A DNA stretch of 64,000 bases from Cellulomonas flavigena DSM 20109 (GCF_000092865.1 NC_014151.1:2542001-2606000), one strand, 5' to 3'; shown: positions 9,698 through 19,584, counted from the first letter of the stretch. Made by a program: numbers and translations. Notes: generated by a model from the letters alone, not told the origin.

Positions 9698-12600
9698 TCA
9701 CCCCTCGTCGGGCACCGGGTCGCCCTCCTGCGCCGCAGGACCGGGCTCGCCGTCGCCGTCCTCGAACAGCTCGGGTGCGACCGCGTGCAGCTCGAGCGGC
9801 GCGTCGGACTCGACCGCCGCGGGCTGGTCCGGGGACGCCTCGTCCGCGTGCGCGACGCCCTCGAGCTCGGCGAGCACGTCGAGCGTCCCGAGCGCGCGCC
9901 GGCCGCGGGTGCGGGGCTTGCGACCGCCGGCCGCCGGGGCCGCGGCGGGGGCCGCCGCGACGTCAGCGGCCTCGTCGGCGTCCGTGACCGGCGCCGGCGT
10001 CCCCGCGGGAGGCGCGGCGGCGTCGGACCCCGCGGCGCCGGGCCCGGCGGTGTCGGCCGCGGGCTCGTCCGAGCGCACCGGGGCAGCGTGGTCGTGGTCG
10101 TGGTCGTGGTCGTGCGCGTGGGCGGCAGCGGCGGCGATCGTCGCGAGCGTGGCCTTGACGGCCTCGCGCGCCTCGGGGAGCACCGGGACCGCCGGGTGCA
10201 CGGCCGCGGTCGACGCCTCGGCACGCTTGCGGCGCGACCGCTTCGACTCCCCGGCCTCCGGCGCGGGCGGGGCGTGCTGCTCGGGGCGCCCGCCCTTGCC
10301 GACCGGGTCGGCGTGGACGATGAAGCCGCGACCGTGGCAGTGCTCGCACGTCTCGCTGAACGCCTCGACCAGCCCCTGGCCCACGCGCTTGCGGGTCATC
10401 TGGACCAGGCCGAGCGACGTGACCTCGGCGACCTGGTGCTTGGTGCGGTCGCGGCCCAGGCACTCGACGAGCCGGCGCAGCACGAGGTCGCGGTTCGACT
10501 CGAGCACCATGTCGATGAAGTCGATGACGATGATGCCGCCGATGTCGCGCAGCCGGAGCTGGCGGACGATCTCCTCGGCCGCCTCGAGGTTGTTGCGGGT
10601 GACCGTCTCCTCGAGAGTGCCGCCGGCGCCCGTGAACTTCCCGGTGTTGACGTCGACGACCGTCATCGCCTCGGTCCGGTCGATGACCAGCGACCCACCC
10701 GACGGGAGCCAGACCTTGCGGTCCATGCCCTTGGCGAGCTGCTCGTCGACACGGTGCACCGAGAAGACGTCCTGCGTGCCGGTCCACTTCTCGACGCGTG
10801 CGGCGAGGTCGGGCGCGAGCTCGCCGACGTACGTCGAGATCGTCGACCACGCGTCGTCGCCCTGCACGACCAGCGACGAGAAGTCGTCGTTGAAGATGTC
10901 GCGGACCACGCGGATCGCCATGTCGGGCTCGCCCTGCAGGAGCGCCGGGGCGTTGGCGGTCCGGCGCTTCTTCTCGATCGCCTCCCACTGGCCCTGCAGG
11001 CGCGCGACGTCGGCGCGCAGCTCCTCCTCGCTGGCACCCTCGGCCGCGGTGCGCACGATGACGCCGGCCGAGTCGGGGACGAGGTCACGCAGGATCTTCT
11101 TCAGGCGCGAGCGCTCGGTGTCGGGCAGCTTGCGGCTGATGCCCGTCATGCCGCCACCGGGGACGTAGACGAGGTAGCGGCCGGCGAGCGTGATCTGGCT
11201 GGTCAGGCGTGCGCCCTTGTGGCCGATCGGGTCCTTGGTGACCTGGACCAGCACGGAGTCGCCGGACTTCAGGGCCTGCTCGATCCGCCGGGGCTGGCCG
11301 CCGTCGAGGCCGGCCGCGTCCCAGTTCACCTCACCCGCGTACAGCACGGCGTTGCGGCCCTTGCCGACGTCGACGAACGCCGCCTCCATGCTGGGCAGCA
11401 CGTTCTGCACCCGGCCGAGGTACACGTTGCCGACCATCGAGGCCTGCGCCTGGTTCGACACGTAGTGCTCGACGAGCACGCCGTCCTCGAGGACGGCGAT
11501 CTGCGTGCGACCGCCGATCTCGCGCACGACCATCGCGCGCTCGACCGACTCGCGACGCGCGAGGAACTCCGCCTCGGTGATGACCTGCCGGCGCCGTCCT
11601 GCGTCACGACCCTCGCGACGCCGCTGGCGCTTGGCCTCCAGGCGTGTCGACCCTCGCAGGGCCGTGACCTCGTCGCCGGACGAGCGGCGACGCGGCTCCT
11701 CGGCGGCCTCGCCGCGGGAGCCGCGACGGCGACGACGGCGGCGACGGCTCGAACCGACGCCGTCCTCGTCGCCCGCGTCCTCGCCCTGCTCGTCGGTGTC
11801 GCTCTCGACCTCGGTCCGATCGTCCTCGCCCGCCGCGGCGTCGGCGCTCTCGTCGCCACCCGCGTCGGCGCGCCCCCGCCGACCGCGGCCGCCGCGGCGA
11901 CGACGACGACGCGGCGACGAGCCGTCGTCGCCCTCGTCCGCGTCGTCCGCGTCGTCCGCGCCGTCGGGTGCGGCCTCGGTCAGGCCGTCGTCCTCGACGT
12001 CGGCCGCGTCCCCCTGCGGGGCGCCGGTGCTCTCGTCGTCGTCCTCGCGCTCCGCCGTCTCCTCGGGCACGGCCTTGCGCCCCCGCCCGCCGCGCCGCCG
12101 GCGCGAACGCCCCGTGGTCTCGTCGGCTGCGGTCTCGACCGGGACCTCGGGCGTCTCGTCCGTCGGCTCCTCGCTCCGCCCGTCGGTGCGCGCGGCGTCG
12201 GAGATCTCCTGGGGGGAACCCGTGGATGCCTGCGCACGACGCCGCCGCGCGCGCACCGGCGCCTCGGGCGCCTGGAAGAGCAGCGCCGTCGTGGCCAGAC
12301 GCGCGCGGCCCGGCGACTCCTCACCCGTGCGGACGGGTCCGAGCTCGGCGAGCACGTCGAGCGGCGCGTCGACGCGGGGGCTCTCGGACGCCGCGGGGAC
12401 CTCGGGGGCTGCCGGGCTCTCCGTGCTCGTGGAGGCCTCGGGCTGGTCGGCGGTGTCCTGGGCGGACCGACCACGGCCGCCCCGGCGGCTCGGTCGTCGG
12501 CGACGCGGCGCCGGGGCGGCGTCCTCGTCGGCGACCGGCTCGGCGGCGGCCGCGTCGGCGACCGGCTCGGCGGCGGCCGCGTCGGTGACCGGCTCGGCGG

Positions 12601-13042
12601 CGGCGGGGTCGTCGGCTGCAGCCTCGTCGGCAGGGGCCACGTCGGCCGTCCCGTCGGCGGCCGCCTCGCCCACCGGCTCCTCGGCGACCGCGTCCGGTGT
12701 CGTGCCCTCGACCGCGGGCGCGTCCTGTGCGTCGGCGGGCGCCACGACTGCGGTGTCGTCGAGCACGACCGTACGGGTCACGCGCCGCGACCGGCGCGCA
12801 CGGGTCGGCGCCGGCTCGGCCGCGGGCTGCTCGGGCGCCGGCTGCGCGGTGGCCGCGACGGCGTCGACGGGCCCCGGCTCGGCGGGTGCGGGGGCAGCCG
12901 CGCCGACGAGCTCCCCGGGATCCGCGCTCGGCGCCGGGGTCACCACGTCCCGCACCACCCGACGGCGGCGCTTCCTCGGGGCCGCCCCCGCGGCGCCGGA
13001 CGCGTCCGGTGCGGTCGTGGGGTCGTTCTCGGTGCTGTTCAC
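9698..13042 (-). CDS. rne: RNase E/G family endoribonuclease with long disordered arms
   Basis: 1114 residues from the GTG at 13042 chosen here; an upstream start at 13123 stays in frame and cannot be excluded. Roughly the first 500 residues are acidic Ala/Glu/Asp-rich and Arg-rich low complexity. The catalytic half starts near residue 500 with the S1 region (MVVREIGGRTQIAVLEDG), then the DNase I-like site (VVDVNTGKF about 796; IDFIDM) with metal-binding Asp residues, and a Zn-link CEHCHGRG near 898. A further disordered C-terminal arm holds a His-Asp run near 980. Family members initiate mRNA decay and rRNA processing from 5'-monophosphate ends. The arms on both sides of the catalytic core match the actinobacterial layout. 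Confidence 0.93.
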   Translation of the reverse strand: MNSTENDPTTAPDASGAAGAAPRKRRRRVVRDVVTPAPSADPGELVGAAAPAPAEPGPVDAVAATAQPAPEQPAAEPAPTRARRSRRVTRTVVLDDTAVVAPADAQDAPAVEGTTPDAVAEEPVGEAAADGTADVAPADEAAADDPAAAEPVTDAAAAEPVADAAAAEPVADEDAAPAPRRRRPSRRGGRGRSAQDTADQPEASTSTESPAAPEVPAASESPRVDAPLDVLAELGPVRTGEESPGRARLATTALLFQAPEAPVRARRRRAQASTGSPQEISDAARTDGRSEEPTDETPEVPVETAADETTGRSRRRRGGRGRKAVPEETAEREDDDESTGAPQGDAADVEDDGLTEAAPDGADDADDADEGDDGSSPRRRRRRGGRGRRGRADAGGDESADAAAGEDDRTEVESDTDEQGEDAGDEDGVGSSRRRRRRRRGSRGEAAEEPRRRSSGDEVTALRGSTRLEAKRQRRREGRDAGRRRQVITEAEFLARRESVERAMVVREIGGRTQIAVLEDGVLVEHYVSNQAQASMVGNVYLGRVQNVLPSMEAAFVDVGKGRNAVLYAGEVNWDAAGLDGGQPRRIEQALKSGDSVLVQVTKDPIGHKGARLTSQITLAGRYLVYVPGGGMTGISRKLPDTERSRLKKILRDLVPDSAGVIVRTAAEGASEEELRADVARLQGQWEAIEKKRRTANAPALLQGEPDMAIRVVRDIFNDDFSSLVVQGDDAWSTISTYVGELAPDLAARVEKWTGTQDVFSVHRVDEQLAKGMDRKVWLPSGGSLVIDRTEAMTVVDVNTGKFTGAGGTLEETVTRNNLEAAEEIVRQLRLRDIGGIIVIDFIDMVLESNRDLVLRRLVECLGRDRTKHQVAEVTSLGLVQMTRKRVGQGLVEAFSETCEHCHGRGFIVHADPVGKGGRPEQHAPPAPEAGESKRSRRKRAEASTAAVHPAVPVLPEAREAVKATLATIAAAAAHAHDHDHDHDHAAPVRSDEPAADTAGPGAAGSDAAAPPAGTPAPVTDADEAADVAAAPAAAPAAGGRKPRTRGRRALGTLDVLAELEGVAHADEASPDQPAAVESDAPLELHAVAPELFEDGDGEPGPAAQEGDPVPDEG
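10084..10115 (-). repeat. Tandem His-Asp codon repeat inside rne
   Basis: A 6-bp unit (GACCAC on the coding strand) is repeated about five times and encodes HAHDHDHDHDH, near residue 980 of the RNase E/G C-terminal arm. It is an exact short tandem repeat and could vary in length between strains. Confidence 0.8.
12530..12605 (-). repeat. 27-bp tandem repeat inside the rne N-terminal extension
   Basis: About 2.8 copies of a 27-bp unit (beginning GACCGGCTCGGCGGCGGCCG on the plus strand, with one C/T difference) encode repeats of the 9-residue unit ADAAAAEPV. It lies in the low-complexity arm and suggests recent slippage-type expansion. Confidence 0.8.
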
Positions 13043-13508
13043 GGGAGACAAAGCGTGTACTCCTGAGCACCGGGGGCCCCGCCCCACACGACGTGCGCCC
13101 CCGGGCGGTCGGTCGTCGCTCACGTCCGGTGACCCGGTGCGGCGACGGAAGTCGTCGATCGCGGCTGCCGCCCGTCCGGCGCCATCGCCTGCCTGGCCGT
13201 CTCGGGGCTCCGGGCTGGAGCCCGCCGAGGGCGGGGCGGCGGCTGGCCTGCACGGTCACTGCTGCGGCGAGCTCGCTGGCCCCGACGGTGTGGACGTCAG
13301 GACCAGTGACGAGTATCGCACAGGACCTCCCGTCCTCCGCGCCGGGACGGGTGACTTTGACGACGTGTCGTCAGCACCCGGGACCTACGTCCCGTGGCCC
13401 ACGGGAGACCCGGCCTAGCGTTCCTCGCAGGGCGGGCACACCCAGGTGGCCGCCCTGCGCGGTCCCCCGCCGCGCTGCTCGCCCGACGCACACCGCCCGG
13501 AGACCTGA
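13043..13508. promoter_or_regulatory. Divergent control region between rne and cydA (466 bp)
   Basis: No gene is seen. On the minus strand an extended -10 (TGCGATACT, about 13312-13320) would give rne a leader of roughly 260 nt. On the plus side an exact inverted repeat TGACGAC-GT-GTCGTCA (13358-13373) lies 135 nt before cydA and is a candidate operator. Small stems (CCCGTG-GCC-CACGGG near 13392) follow. Which regulator binds is unknown. Confidence 0.5.
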
Positions 13509-15032
13509 GTGGACGCCCTCGACCTGGCCCGCTGGCAGTTCGGCATCACCACCGTCTACCACTTCATCTTCGTCCCGCTGACGATCGGCCTCGCCCCGCT
13601 CGTGGCGGTCATGCAGACGGCGTGGGTGCGCACGGGCAACGAGCGGTGGCTGCGGCTCACCAAGTTCTTCGGCAAGCTCCTGCTCATCAACTTCGCCATC
13701 GGCGTCGCCACGGGCATCGTGCAGGAGTTCCAGTTCGGGATGAACTGGTCCGAGTACTCGCGGTTCGTCGGCGACGTGTTCGGCGCGCCGCTCGCGATGG
13801 AGGCGCTCGCCGCGTTCTTCGTCGAGTCGACGTTCCTCGGGCTGTGGATCTTCGGCTGGGACCGCCTGCCGAAGCGGATCCACCTCGCGTGCATCTGGGC
13901 GGTCGCGATCGCCACCAACCTGTCGGCGTACTTCATCCTGGCGGCCAACTCCTGGATGCAGCACCCCGTCGGCACCACGTTCAACATGGAGACCGGCCGC
14001 GCGGAGATGACGGACGTCGTCGCAGTGCTCACCAATCCGACGCTGCTGGCCGCGTTCCCGCACACCATCGCCGCGGCGTTCCTCACCGCCGGCACGTTCG
14101 TCGCGGGGATCGCCGCATGGTGGATGGTGCGCCTGGCACGCGCGGGGCAGGTCGCCACGGCGCGCGACGTGTACCGCCCCGCCGTCGTCCTCGGGCTGGT
14201 CACCATGCTGGTCTCCGGGGCCGGTGTCGCACTGTCAGGCGACTGGCAGGCCAAGCTCATGTTCCAGCAGCAGCCCGCCAAGATGGCCGCCGCCGAGGGA
14301 CTGTGCACGTCACAGGAGGGTGCGCCGTTCTCGATCCTCGCGATCGGCGACCTCACGAACGACTGCGAAGGCGTGCGCCACCTCCTCGAGATCCCCGGGG
14401 TGACGTCGTTCCTCGCGACCGGCGACTTCGATGCGCCGATCCGCGGCGTCGAGGAGCTGCAGGAGCAGTACACGCAGTGGATCACCGAGTGGGACGAGGC
14501 CAACGGCGTCTCGTCCGGGGTCGACGACGACACCCGCTTCTACCCGAACCTCGCGGTCACCTACTGGTCGTTCCGCCTCATGATCGGCCTGGGCGCCGGG
14601 TCGGCCGCGCTGGCGCTCGCCGCACTGTGGCTGCTGCGGCGGCGGGGCGCCGTCACCGACCGCCCGTGGTTCGCGCTGCTCGGCCTGGTCGCGATCCCGA
14701 CCCCGTTCCTCGCCTCGGCGTTCGGCTGGATCTTCACCGAGATGGGCCGCCAGCCCTGGGTCGTCGCGCCCAACCCCGACGCGTCCGGCGTCGACGGCGT
14801 GTGGCTCCTCACCGCACGCGGCGTCAGCGAGGTCGTCAGCCCCGGCATGGTCCTGTTCTCGATGATCGGCTTCACGCTGCTGTACGGCGTCCTCATGGTC
14901 GTGTGGTTCCGGCTGATGAAGCGCTACGCCGTCCAGGGCGTCGCGGACACCGAGCACGACCCGAGCCCCGAGGCCAACCCGCCCGCCGACGACGCCGACG
15001 GCTCCGACCGTCCGCTGTCCTTCGCCTACTGA
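13509..15032 (+). CDS. cydA: Cytochrome bd oxidase subunit I
   Basis: 507 residues, GTG start with GGAG upstream. His18 (VYHFIFVPLTIG) is the expected heme b595 ligand; HTIAAAF near 185 carries the heme b558 His; AFFVESTFLGLW has the proton-path Glu; EMGRQPW follows the Q-loop. It is the short-Q-loop form typical of Actinobacteria, with about nine membrane helices and an acidic C-terminal tail. It oxidises quinol and reduces oxygen with high affinity in the cell membrane. It is first of cydABDC. Confidence 0.98.
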   Translation: MDALDLARWQFGITTVYHFIFVPLTIGLAPLVAVMQTAWVRTGNERWLRLTKFFGKLLLINFAIGVATGIVQEFQFGMNWSEYSRFVGDVFGAPLAMEALAAFFVESTFLGLWIFGWDRLPKRIHLACIWAVAIATNLSAYFILAANSWMQHPVGTTFNMETGRAEMTDVVAVLTNPTLLAAFPHTIAAAFLTAGTFVAGIAAWWMVRLARAGQVATARDVYRPAVVLGLVTMLVSGAGVALSGDWQAKLMFQQQPAKMAAAEGLCTSQEGAPFSILAIGDLTNDCEGVRHLLEIPGVTSFLATGDFDAPIRGVEELQEQYTQWITEWDEANGVSSGVDDDTRFYPNLAVTYWSFRLMIGLGAGSAALALAALWLLRRRGAVTDRPWFALLGLVAIPTPFLASAFGWIFTEMGRQPWVVAPNPDASGVDGVWLLTARGVSEVVSPGMVLFSMIGFTLLYGVLMVVWFRLMKRYAVQGVADTEHDPSPEANPPADDADGSDRPLSFAY

Positions 15033-15042
15033 GGAGACCGCC

Positions 15043-16092
15043 GTGGACCTCCCCGTCGTCTGGTTCCTGCTCATCGCCGTCCTGTGGACCGGCTACCTCG
15101 TGCTCGAGGGCTTCGACTTCGGTGTCGGCATGCTGCTGGCGATCCTCCCCCGCGGCGACAGGGCGCGCCGTGAGAAGGAGCGCCGCCTGATGATCAACAC
15201 CATCGGCCCCGTCTGGGACGGCAACGAGGTGTGGCTGCTCACCGCCGGCGGTGCGACGTTCGCGGCGTTCCCCGAGTGGTACGCCACGCTGTTCTCCGGG
15301 TTCTACCTGCCGCTGTTCCTCATCCTCGTCGCGCTCATCGTGCGCGTCGTCGCGTTCGAGTGGCGCGGCAAGATCGACTCCCCCACGTGGCGGGCCTGGG
15401 CCGACCGTGCCCTGGTCGTCGGGTCGTTCGTGCCGGCGCTGCTGTGGGGTGTCGCGTTCGCGAACCTGGTGCGCGGCGTCGAGCTCGACGCGGACCACCA
15501 GTACGTCGGCGGCTTCCTCGCCCTGCTGTCGCCGTTCGCGCTGCTCGGCGGCGTGGTGACGCTGAGCATCTTCCTCACGCACGGCGCCGTCTTCCTCGCG
15601 ATGAAGGTCGACGGAGACATGCGGGAGCGTGCCGGGGCGTTCGCCGCGCGCAGCTCCGTCGTCACGCTCGTCGCGGCAGGCGTGTGGGCCGTGTGGGCGC
15701 AGGTCGCGTACGCCGGCAGGGCGTGGACGTGGGCCGCCGTCGCCGTCGCGGCGGTCGCGCTCGTGCTCGTCGTGGCCGCGACCCGCGTGCGCCGCGAGGG
15801 TGTCGCGTTCACGGCGTCCGCTGTCGCGATCGTCGCGGCCGTCGTGCTGATCTTCGGCTCGATGTTCCCCGACGTCATGCCCGCGTTCGACCCGGCGAAC
15901 TCGCTGACCGTCGCCAACGCGTCGTCCACCGACTACACGCTGACCGTCATGACGTGGGTCGCGGCGATCCTCACGCCCGTCGTCCTGCTCTACCAGGGCT
16001 GGACGTACTGGGTGTTCCGCAAGCGCCTGACGATCGAGCACATCCCCGAGGCGACCGGCCTCACGTTCGACCGCGTCGTCGCGCGGTCCTGA
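15043..16092 (+). CDS. cydB: Cytochrome bd oxidase subunit II
   Basis: 349 residues with GTG start 10 nt after cydA and a GAGGAG Shine-Dalgarno. The sequence LVLEGFDFGVGMLLAILPRG and GPVWDGNEVWLLTAGGA near the N-terminus are hallmarks of CydB; about eight to nine hydrophobic helices follow. It pairs with CydA to form the membrane oxidase. Confidence 0.98.
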   Translation: MDLPVVWFLLIAVLWTGYLVLEGFDFGVGMLLAILPRGDRARREKERRLMINTIGPVWDGNEVWLLTAGGATFAAFPEWYATLFSGFYLPLFLILVALIVRVVAFEWRGKIDSPTWRAWADRALVVGSFVPALLWGVAFANLVRGVELDADHQYVGGFLALLSPFALLGGVVTLSIFLTHGAVFLAMKVDGDMRERAGAFAARSSVVTLVAAGVWAVWAQVAYAGRAWTWAAVAVAAVALVLVVAATRVRREGVAFTASAVAIVAAVVLIFGSMFPDVMPAFDPANSLTVANASSTDYTLTVMTWVAAILTPVVLLYQGWTYWVFRKRLTIEHIPEATGLTFDRVVARS

Positions 16093-16111
16093 CCGTGGTC
16101 TGCTGGACGGC

Positions 16112-17791
16112 GTGAAGCCTCTCGACCCTCGGCTGCTGCGCCACGCGCGCTCGGCCCGCGGCTACCTCGCGCTGACCGTGGGGCTCGGGCTGGCGACGGG
16201 TGCGCTCGTGGTGGCGCAGGCGCTGCTCCTCGCGCACGCGCTCGGCTCGGCGGTCGCTGAGGGGGCCACCCTCGCGGACGTCACGCCGCTCGTCGCCGCG
16301 CTCGTCGGCGTCGTCCTGCTGCGGGTGCTCGCCACCGGCGTCCAGGAGAGGTACGCCCACCGCGCCGCGACCCGCGCGGTCGCCGAGCTCCGCGAGCGTG
16401 TCGTCGCGCACGCCGCGGCCGTCGGCCCGCGCCGCGCCGCGCCCGCGGACGGGGCGGGGCTCGTCACGCTCGCGACCCGCGGCCTCGACGCCCTCGAGCC
16501 GTACTTCGTGCGCTACCTGCCGCAGCTCGTGCTCGCCGCGACCCTCACGCCCGCGACGCTGCTCGTCGTCCTCGGGCTCGACGGGGTGTCCGCCGCGATC
16601 ATCGCCGGCACGGTGCCGCTCGTGCCGTTGTTCATGTGGCTCGTCGGGGTCATGACGCAGGGACGCTCCGAGCGGGGACTGGCGACGATGCAGCGGCTGG
16701 GCGCCCAGGTGCTCGACCTGCTGGCCGGTCTGGGCACGCTGCGGGCGTTCGGGCGGGAGCGGGGTCCGGTCGCGCGGGTCCGCGAGCTCGGCGACGCGCA
16801 CCGACGCGCGACGATGGGAACGCTGCGGGTCGCCTTCCTCTCCGGCATGGTGCTCGAGCTGCTCACCACGCTGTGCGTCGCGCTCGTCGCGGTGGGGATC
16901 GGCCTGCGGCTCGTCTACGGGAACGTCGACCTCGTGACCGGTCTCGCGGTCCTGGTGCTCGCGCCGGAGGTGTTCGCACCACTGCGGCAGGTGGGCGCCC
17001 ACTTCCACGCGTCGACCGACGGCGTCGCAGCAGCGGACCGCGCGTTCGCCGTGCTCGAGGTGCCGGTCCCGGAGCCCGGCCGGGCACCCGCCCCGGACCT
17101 CGCCGCAGGGCGCGTGCGCGCCCGCGGCGTCGCGGTGCGCGCGCGGGGAGGATGGGCCCCCGCGCCTGTCGACGTCGAGCTCGCTCCCGGACGCGTCGTC
17201 GCGCTCGTCGGCCCGTCCGGGGCGGGCAAGTCGACGACGGTCGAGGTGCTGCTCGGCCTGCTGGCACCCGACGCCGGGCACGTCGAGCTCGTCGCCGCCG
17301 ACGGGACCCCGACCGACCTGCGGGACGTCGACGTGCACGACTACTGGCGCCAGGTGACCTGGCTCCCCCAGCGCCCTGTGCTCGAGCCCGGCACCGTGCA
17401 CGAGCTCCTCGGCTCCCCCCCGCCCGCGGAGCGCGACCGCGCCGCCGCGCTCACGGGCCTCGACACCGTCGTCGCCGTGCTGCCCGACGGCTGGTCCACC
17501 GTGCTCGGCGGCGGCGGCGCGGGCCTCAGCGTCGGCCAGCGGCAGCGGCTCGCACTGACCCGCACCCTGCTGCGCCCCAGCCCGGTCGTCGTGCTCGACG
17601 AGCCGACCGCGCACCTCGACGCCGCCGGCGAGCAGGTCGTGCTCGCGACGCTGGACGCGCTGCGCGACGCGGGCAGCGCCGTGCTGCTCGTCGCGCACCG
17701 TGCATCGCTCACCGAGCGCGCCGACGACGTCGTGCACGTCACGACCGCGGCGGACGATGCGGTCGTCGCCGACGCCGGGGTCGCCCGGTGA
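16112..17791 (+). CDS. cydD: ABC exporter CydD (cytochrome bd assembly)
   Basis: 559 residues. N-terminal transmembrane domain (about 1-310, including the EPYFVRYLPQLVLA coupling region) and a C-terminal ATPase: Walker A GPSGAGKSTT, signature LSVGQRQRLALTR, Walker B VVVLDEPTAHLD and a switch His in LLVAHR. CydDC exports reduced thiols (cysteine, glutathione in proteobacteria) or handles heme so that cytochrome bd can mature. It is 19 nt after cydB and overlaps cydC by 4 nt. Confidence 0.95.
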   Translation: MKPLDPRLLRHARSARGYLALTVGLGLATGALVVAQALLLAHALGSAVAEGATLADVTPLVAALVGVVLLRVLATGVQERYAHRAATRAVAELRERVVAHAAAVGPRRAAPADGAGLVTLATRGLDALEPYFVRYLPQLVLAATLTPATLLVVLGLDGVSAAIIAGTVPLVPLFMWLVGVMTQGRSERGLATMQRLGAQVLDLLAGLGTLRAFGRERGPVARVRELGDAHRRATMGTLRVAFLSGMVLELLTTLCVALVAVGIGLRLVYGNVDLVTGLAVLVLAPEVFAPLRQVGAHFHASTDGVAAADRAFAVLEVPVPEPGRAPAPDLAAGRVRARGVAVRARGGWAPAPVDVELAPGRVVALVGPSGAGKSTTVEVLLGLLAPDAGHVELVAADGTPTDLRDVDVHDYWRQVTWLPQRPVLEPGTVHELLGSPPPAERDRAAALTGLDTVVAVLPDGWSTVLGGGGAGLSVGQRQRLALTRTLLRPSPVVVLDEPTAHLDAAGEQVVLATLDALRDAGSAVLLVAHRASLTERADDVVHVTTAADDAVVADAGVAR

Positions 17792-19584
17792 ACCCGATCT
17801 CCCCCACCCGCCCGCCGCGCGGCACCCTCCGACGCGCGGTGCGCCTGCTGGACGTCGACCCGCGGCGCGCGGCGCTCGCCGTGCTGCTCGGCACGCTCGC
17901 GCTCGGCTCGGCCGTCGCGCTCGCGGCGGTCTCCGCGTGGCTGATCGCGCGGGCCTCGCAGATGCCGCCGGTGCTCGAGCTGTCCGTCGCGACCGTCGCG
18001 GTGCGCGCCTTCGGCATCGGGCGCGGGCTCATGCGCTACCTCGAGCGGCTGGTGTCGCACGACGTCGCGCTGCGTGGCATGGCGCACCTGCGCACGACGC
18101 TCTACGACCGCCTGGCCGCCGGGTCGCCGCGCGCGTTGCTGGGTGTCCGCCGCGGGGACCTGCTGGCACGTGTCGGCGCGGACGTCGACGCGGTCGGCGA
18201 CGTGGTGGTGCGCGGGCTGCTGCCGGCGGGCGTCGCGACCTGCCTGGGGGTGGGCACCTCGGTGGCGATGGCGTCGTTCTGGCCACCCGCGGGGCTGGCG
18301 CTGGCGCTGTGCCTGCTCGCGGCCGGGGTCGCGGCACCGTGGCTCGCCGCGCACGGCGCCCGGACGGCCGAGCAGCGCGGCGTGCTCGCCCGGGCACGGA
18401 TGACCGCGACGGCGCTCGGGGTGCTCGACGACGCCGGACCGCTCGCGGTCTCGGGCCGCCTCGAGGACGAGCTCACCGCGCTGCGGGACGCGGACGCCGA
18501 CCTCGCACGCGCGGCCGACGCCGGTGCGCGGCCCGCCGCGGCGGCCGCGATGATCGGACAGCTCGCCGTCGGGCTGGCCGTCGTCGCCGCGCTCGTCACG
18601 GGCGTGCCCGCCGTCACGACCGGGTCGCTCGCACCCGTCGAGCTGGCCGTGATCGTGCTGACGCCGCTCGCCGCGTTCGAGGCGACGTCGCTGCTGCCCG
18701 CAGCGGCGATCCAGGTGCAGCGGTCGCGCGCCGCGGCGGCACGCGTGCTGGCGCTGCTGGACGCCGCCGACCCGCCGTCGCGCGACGCGGCGCAGCCGGC
18801 GCCGTCCGGCAGCACGGTCGTCGCGTCGCCGTCCGGTCCCGTGCTCGTCGCCACCGGCCTCGCCTGCGGCTGGCCGGGCCGCGCGCCGGCGCTGCGCGAC
18901 GTCGACCTGCGTCTGGGGCCCGGCAGCCGGCTCGCGGTCGCCGGGCCGAGCGGTGAGGGCAAGACCACGCTGCTGCTCACGCTCGCAGGGCTCCTGCCGC
19001 CCGTGGCGGGCACCGTGACGCTCGACGGCGTCCCGCTCGCGAGCGCCGGCGCGGCCCGGGTCGTCCGCGACGTGCTCGTGACGAGCGAGGACGCCCACGT
19101 CTTCGGCACGTCGGTCCTGGAGAACCTGCGGGTGGCACGCGGTGACGTGACACCCGAGGAGGCTGCGTCGGCGCTCCACCGCGCCGGGCTGGGACCCTGG
19201 CTCGACGCGCTGCCGGACGGCCTCGACACGCTCGTCGGCTCCGACGCGCGCACCGTGTCCGGCGGCGAGCGCCGCCGGCTCCTGCTGGCCCGTGCGCTGC
19301 TCGGCGACGCACCGCTGCTGCTCGTCGACGAGCCGGCCGAGCACCTCGACGCCGCGACGGCGGACGCCGTGCTCCACGGCCTGTGGCACGCGCCGGCGAC
19401 GCGCTCGGGCACGGCGCGCGGCGTGCTCGTGGTCAGCCACCGGCTGGCACCACTCGCAGCGGCGGACGAGGTCCTGTGGGTCAGCGACGGGCAGGTCACG
19501 GCACGCGGCTCCCACGCGCACCTGACCGAGCACGTCCCGGGCTACGGTGAGGCGGTGCGAGCTGAGCGGCAGGAGACGGCGTGA
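17788..19584 (+). CDS. cydC: ABC exporter CydC (cytochrome bd assembly)
   Basis: 598 residues from GTG at 17788, overlapping cydD (GTGA). The transmembrane domain includes SAWLIARASQMPPVLELSVA and RYLERLVSHDVALR; the ATPase has Walker A GPSGEGKTT, signature VSGGERRRLLLARAL, Walker B LLLVDEPAEHLD and the switch His in VVSHRLA. It is the heterodimer partner of CydD. Its stop overlaps the following sensor kinase start by 4 nt, so all five genes form one coupled unit. Confidence 0.95.
   Translation: MNPISPTRPPRGTLRRAVRLLDVDPRRAALAVLLGTLALGSAVALAAVSAWLIARASQMPPVLELSVATVAVRAFGIGRGLMRYLERLVSHDVALRGMAHLRTTLYDRLAAGSPRALLGVRRGDLLARVGADVDAVGDVVVRGLLPAGVATCLGVGTSVAMASFWPPAGLALALCLLAAGVAAPWLAAHGARTAEQRGVLARARMTATALGVLDDAGPLAVSGRLEDELTALRDADADLARAADAGARPAAAAAMIGQLAVGLAVVAALVTGVPAVTTGSLAPVELAVIVLTPLAAFEATSLLPAAAIQVQRSRAAAARVLALLDAADPPSRDAAQPAPSGSTVVASPSGPVLVATGLACGWPGRAPALRDVDLRLGPGSRLAVAGPSGEGKTTLLLTLAGLLPPVAGTVTLDGVPLASAGAARVVRDVLVTSEDAHVFGTSVLENLRVARGDVTPEEAASALHRAGLGPWLDALPDGLDTLVGSDARTVSGGERRRLLLARALLGDAPLLLVDEPAEHLDAATADAVLHGLWHAPATRSGTARGVLVVSHRLAPLAAADEVLWVSDGQVTARGSHAHLTEHVPGYGEAVRAERQETA

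Noticed and set aside
10084..10115. CRISPR-like or VNTR locus
   Set aside because: The repeats are 6 bp, in frame within rne and without spacers. It is a coding microsatellite.
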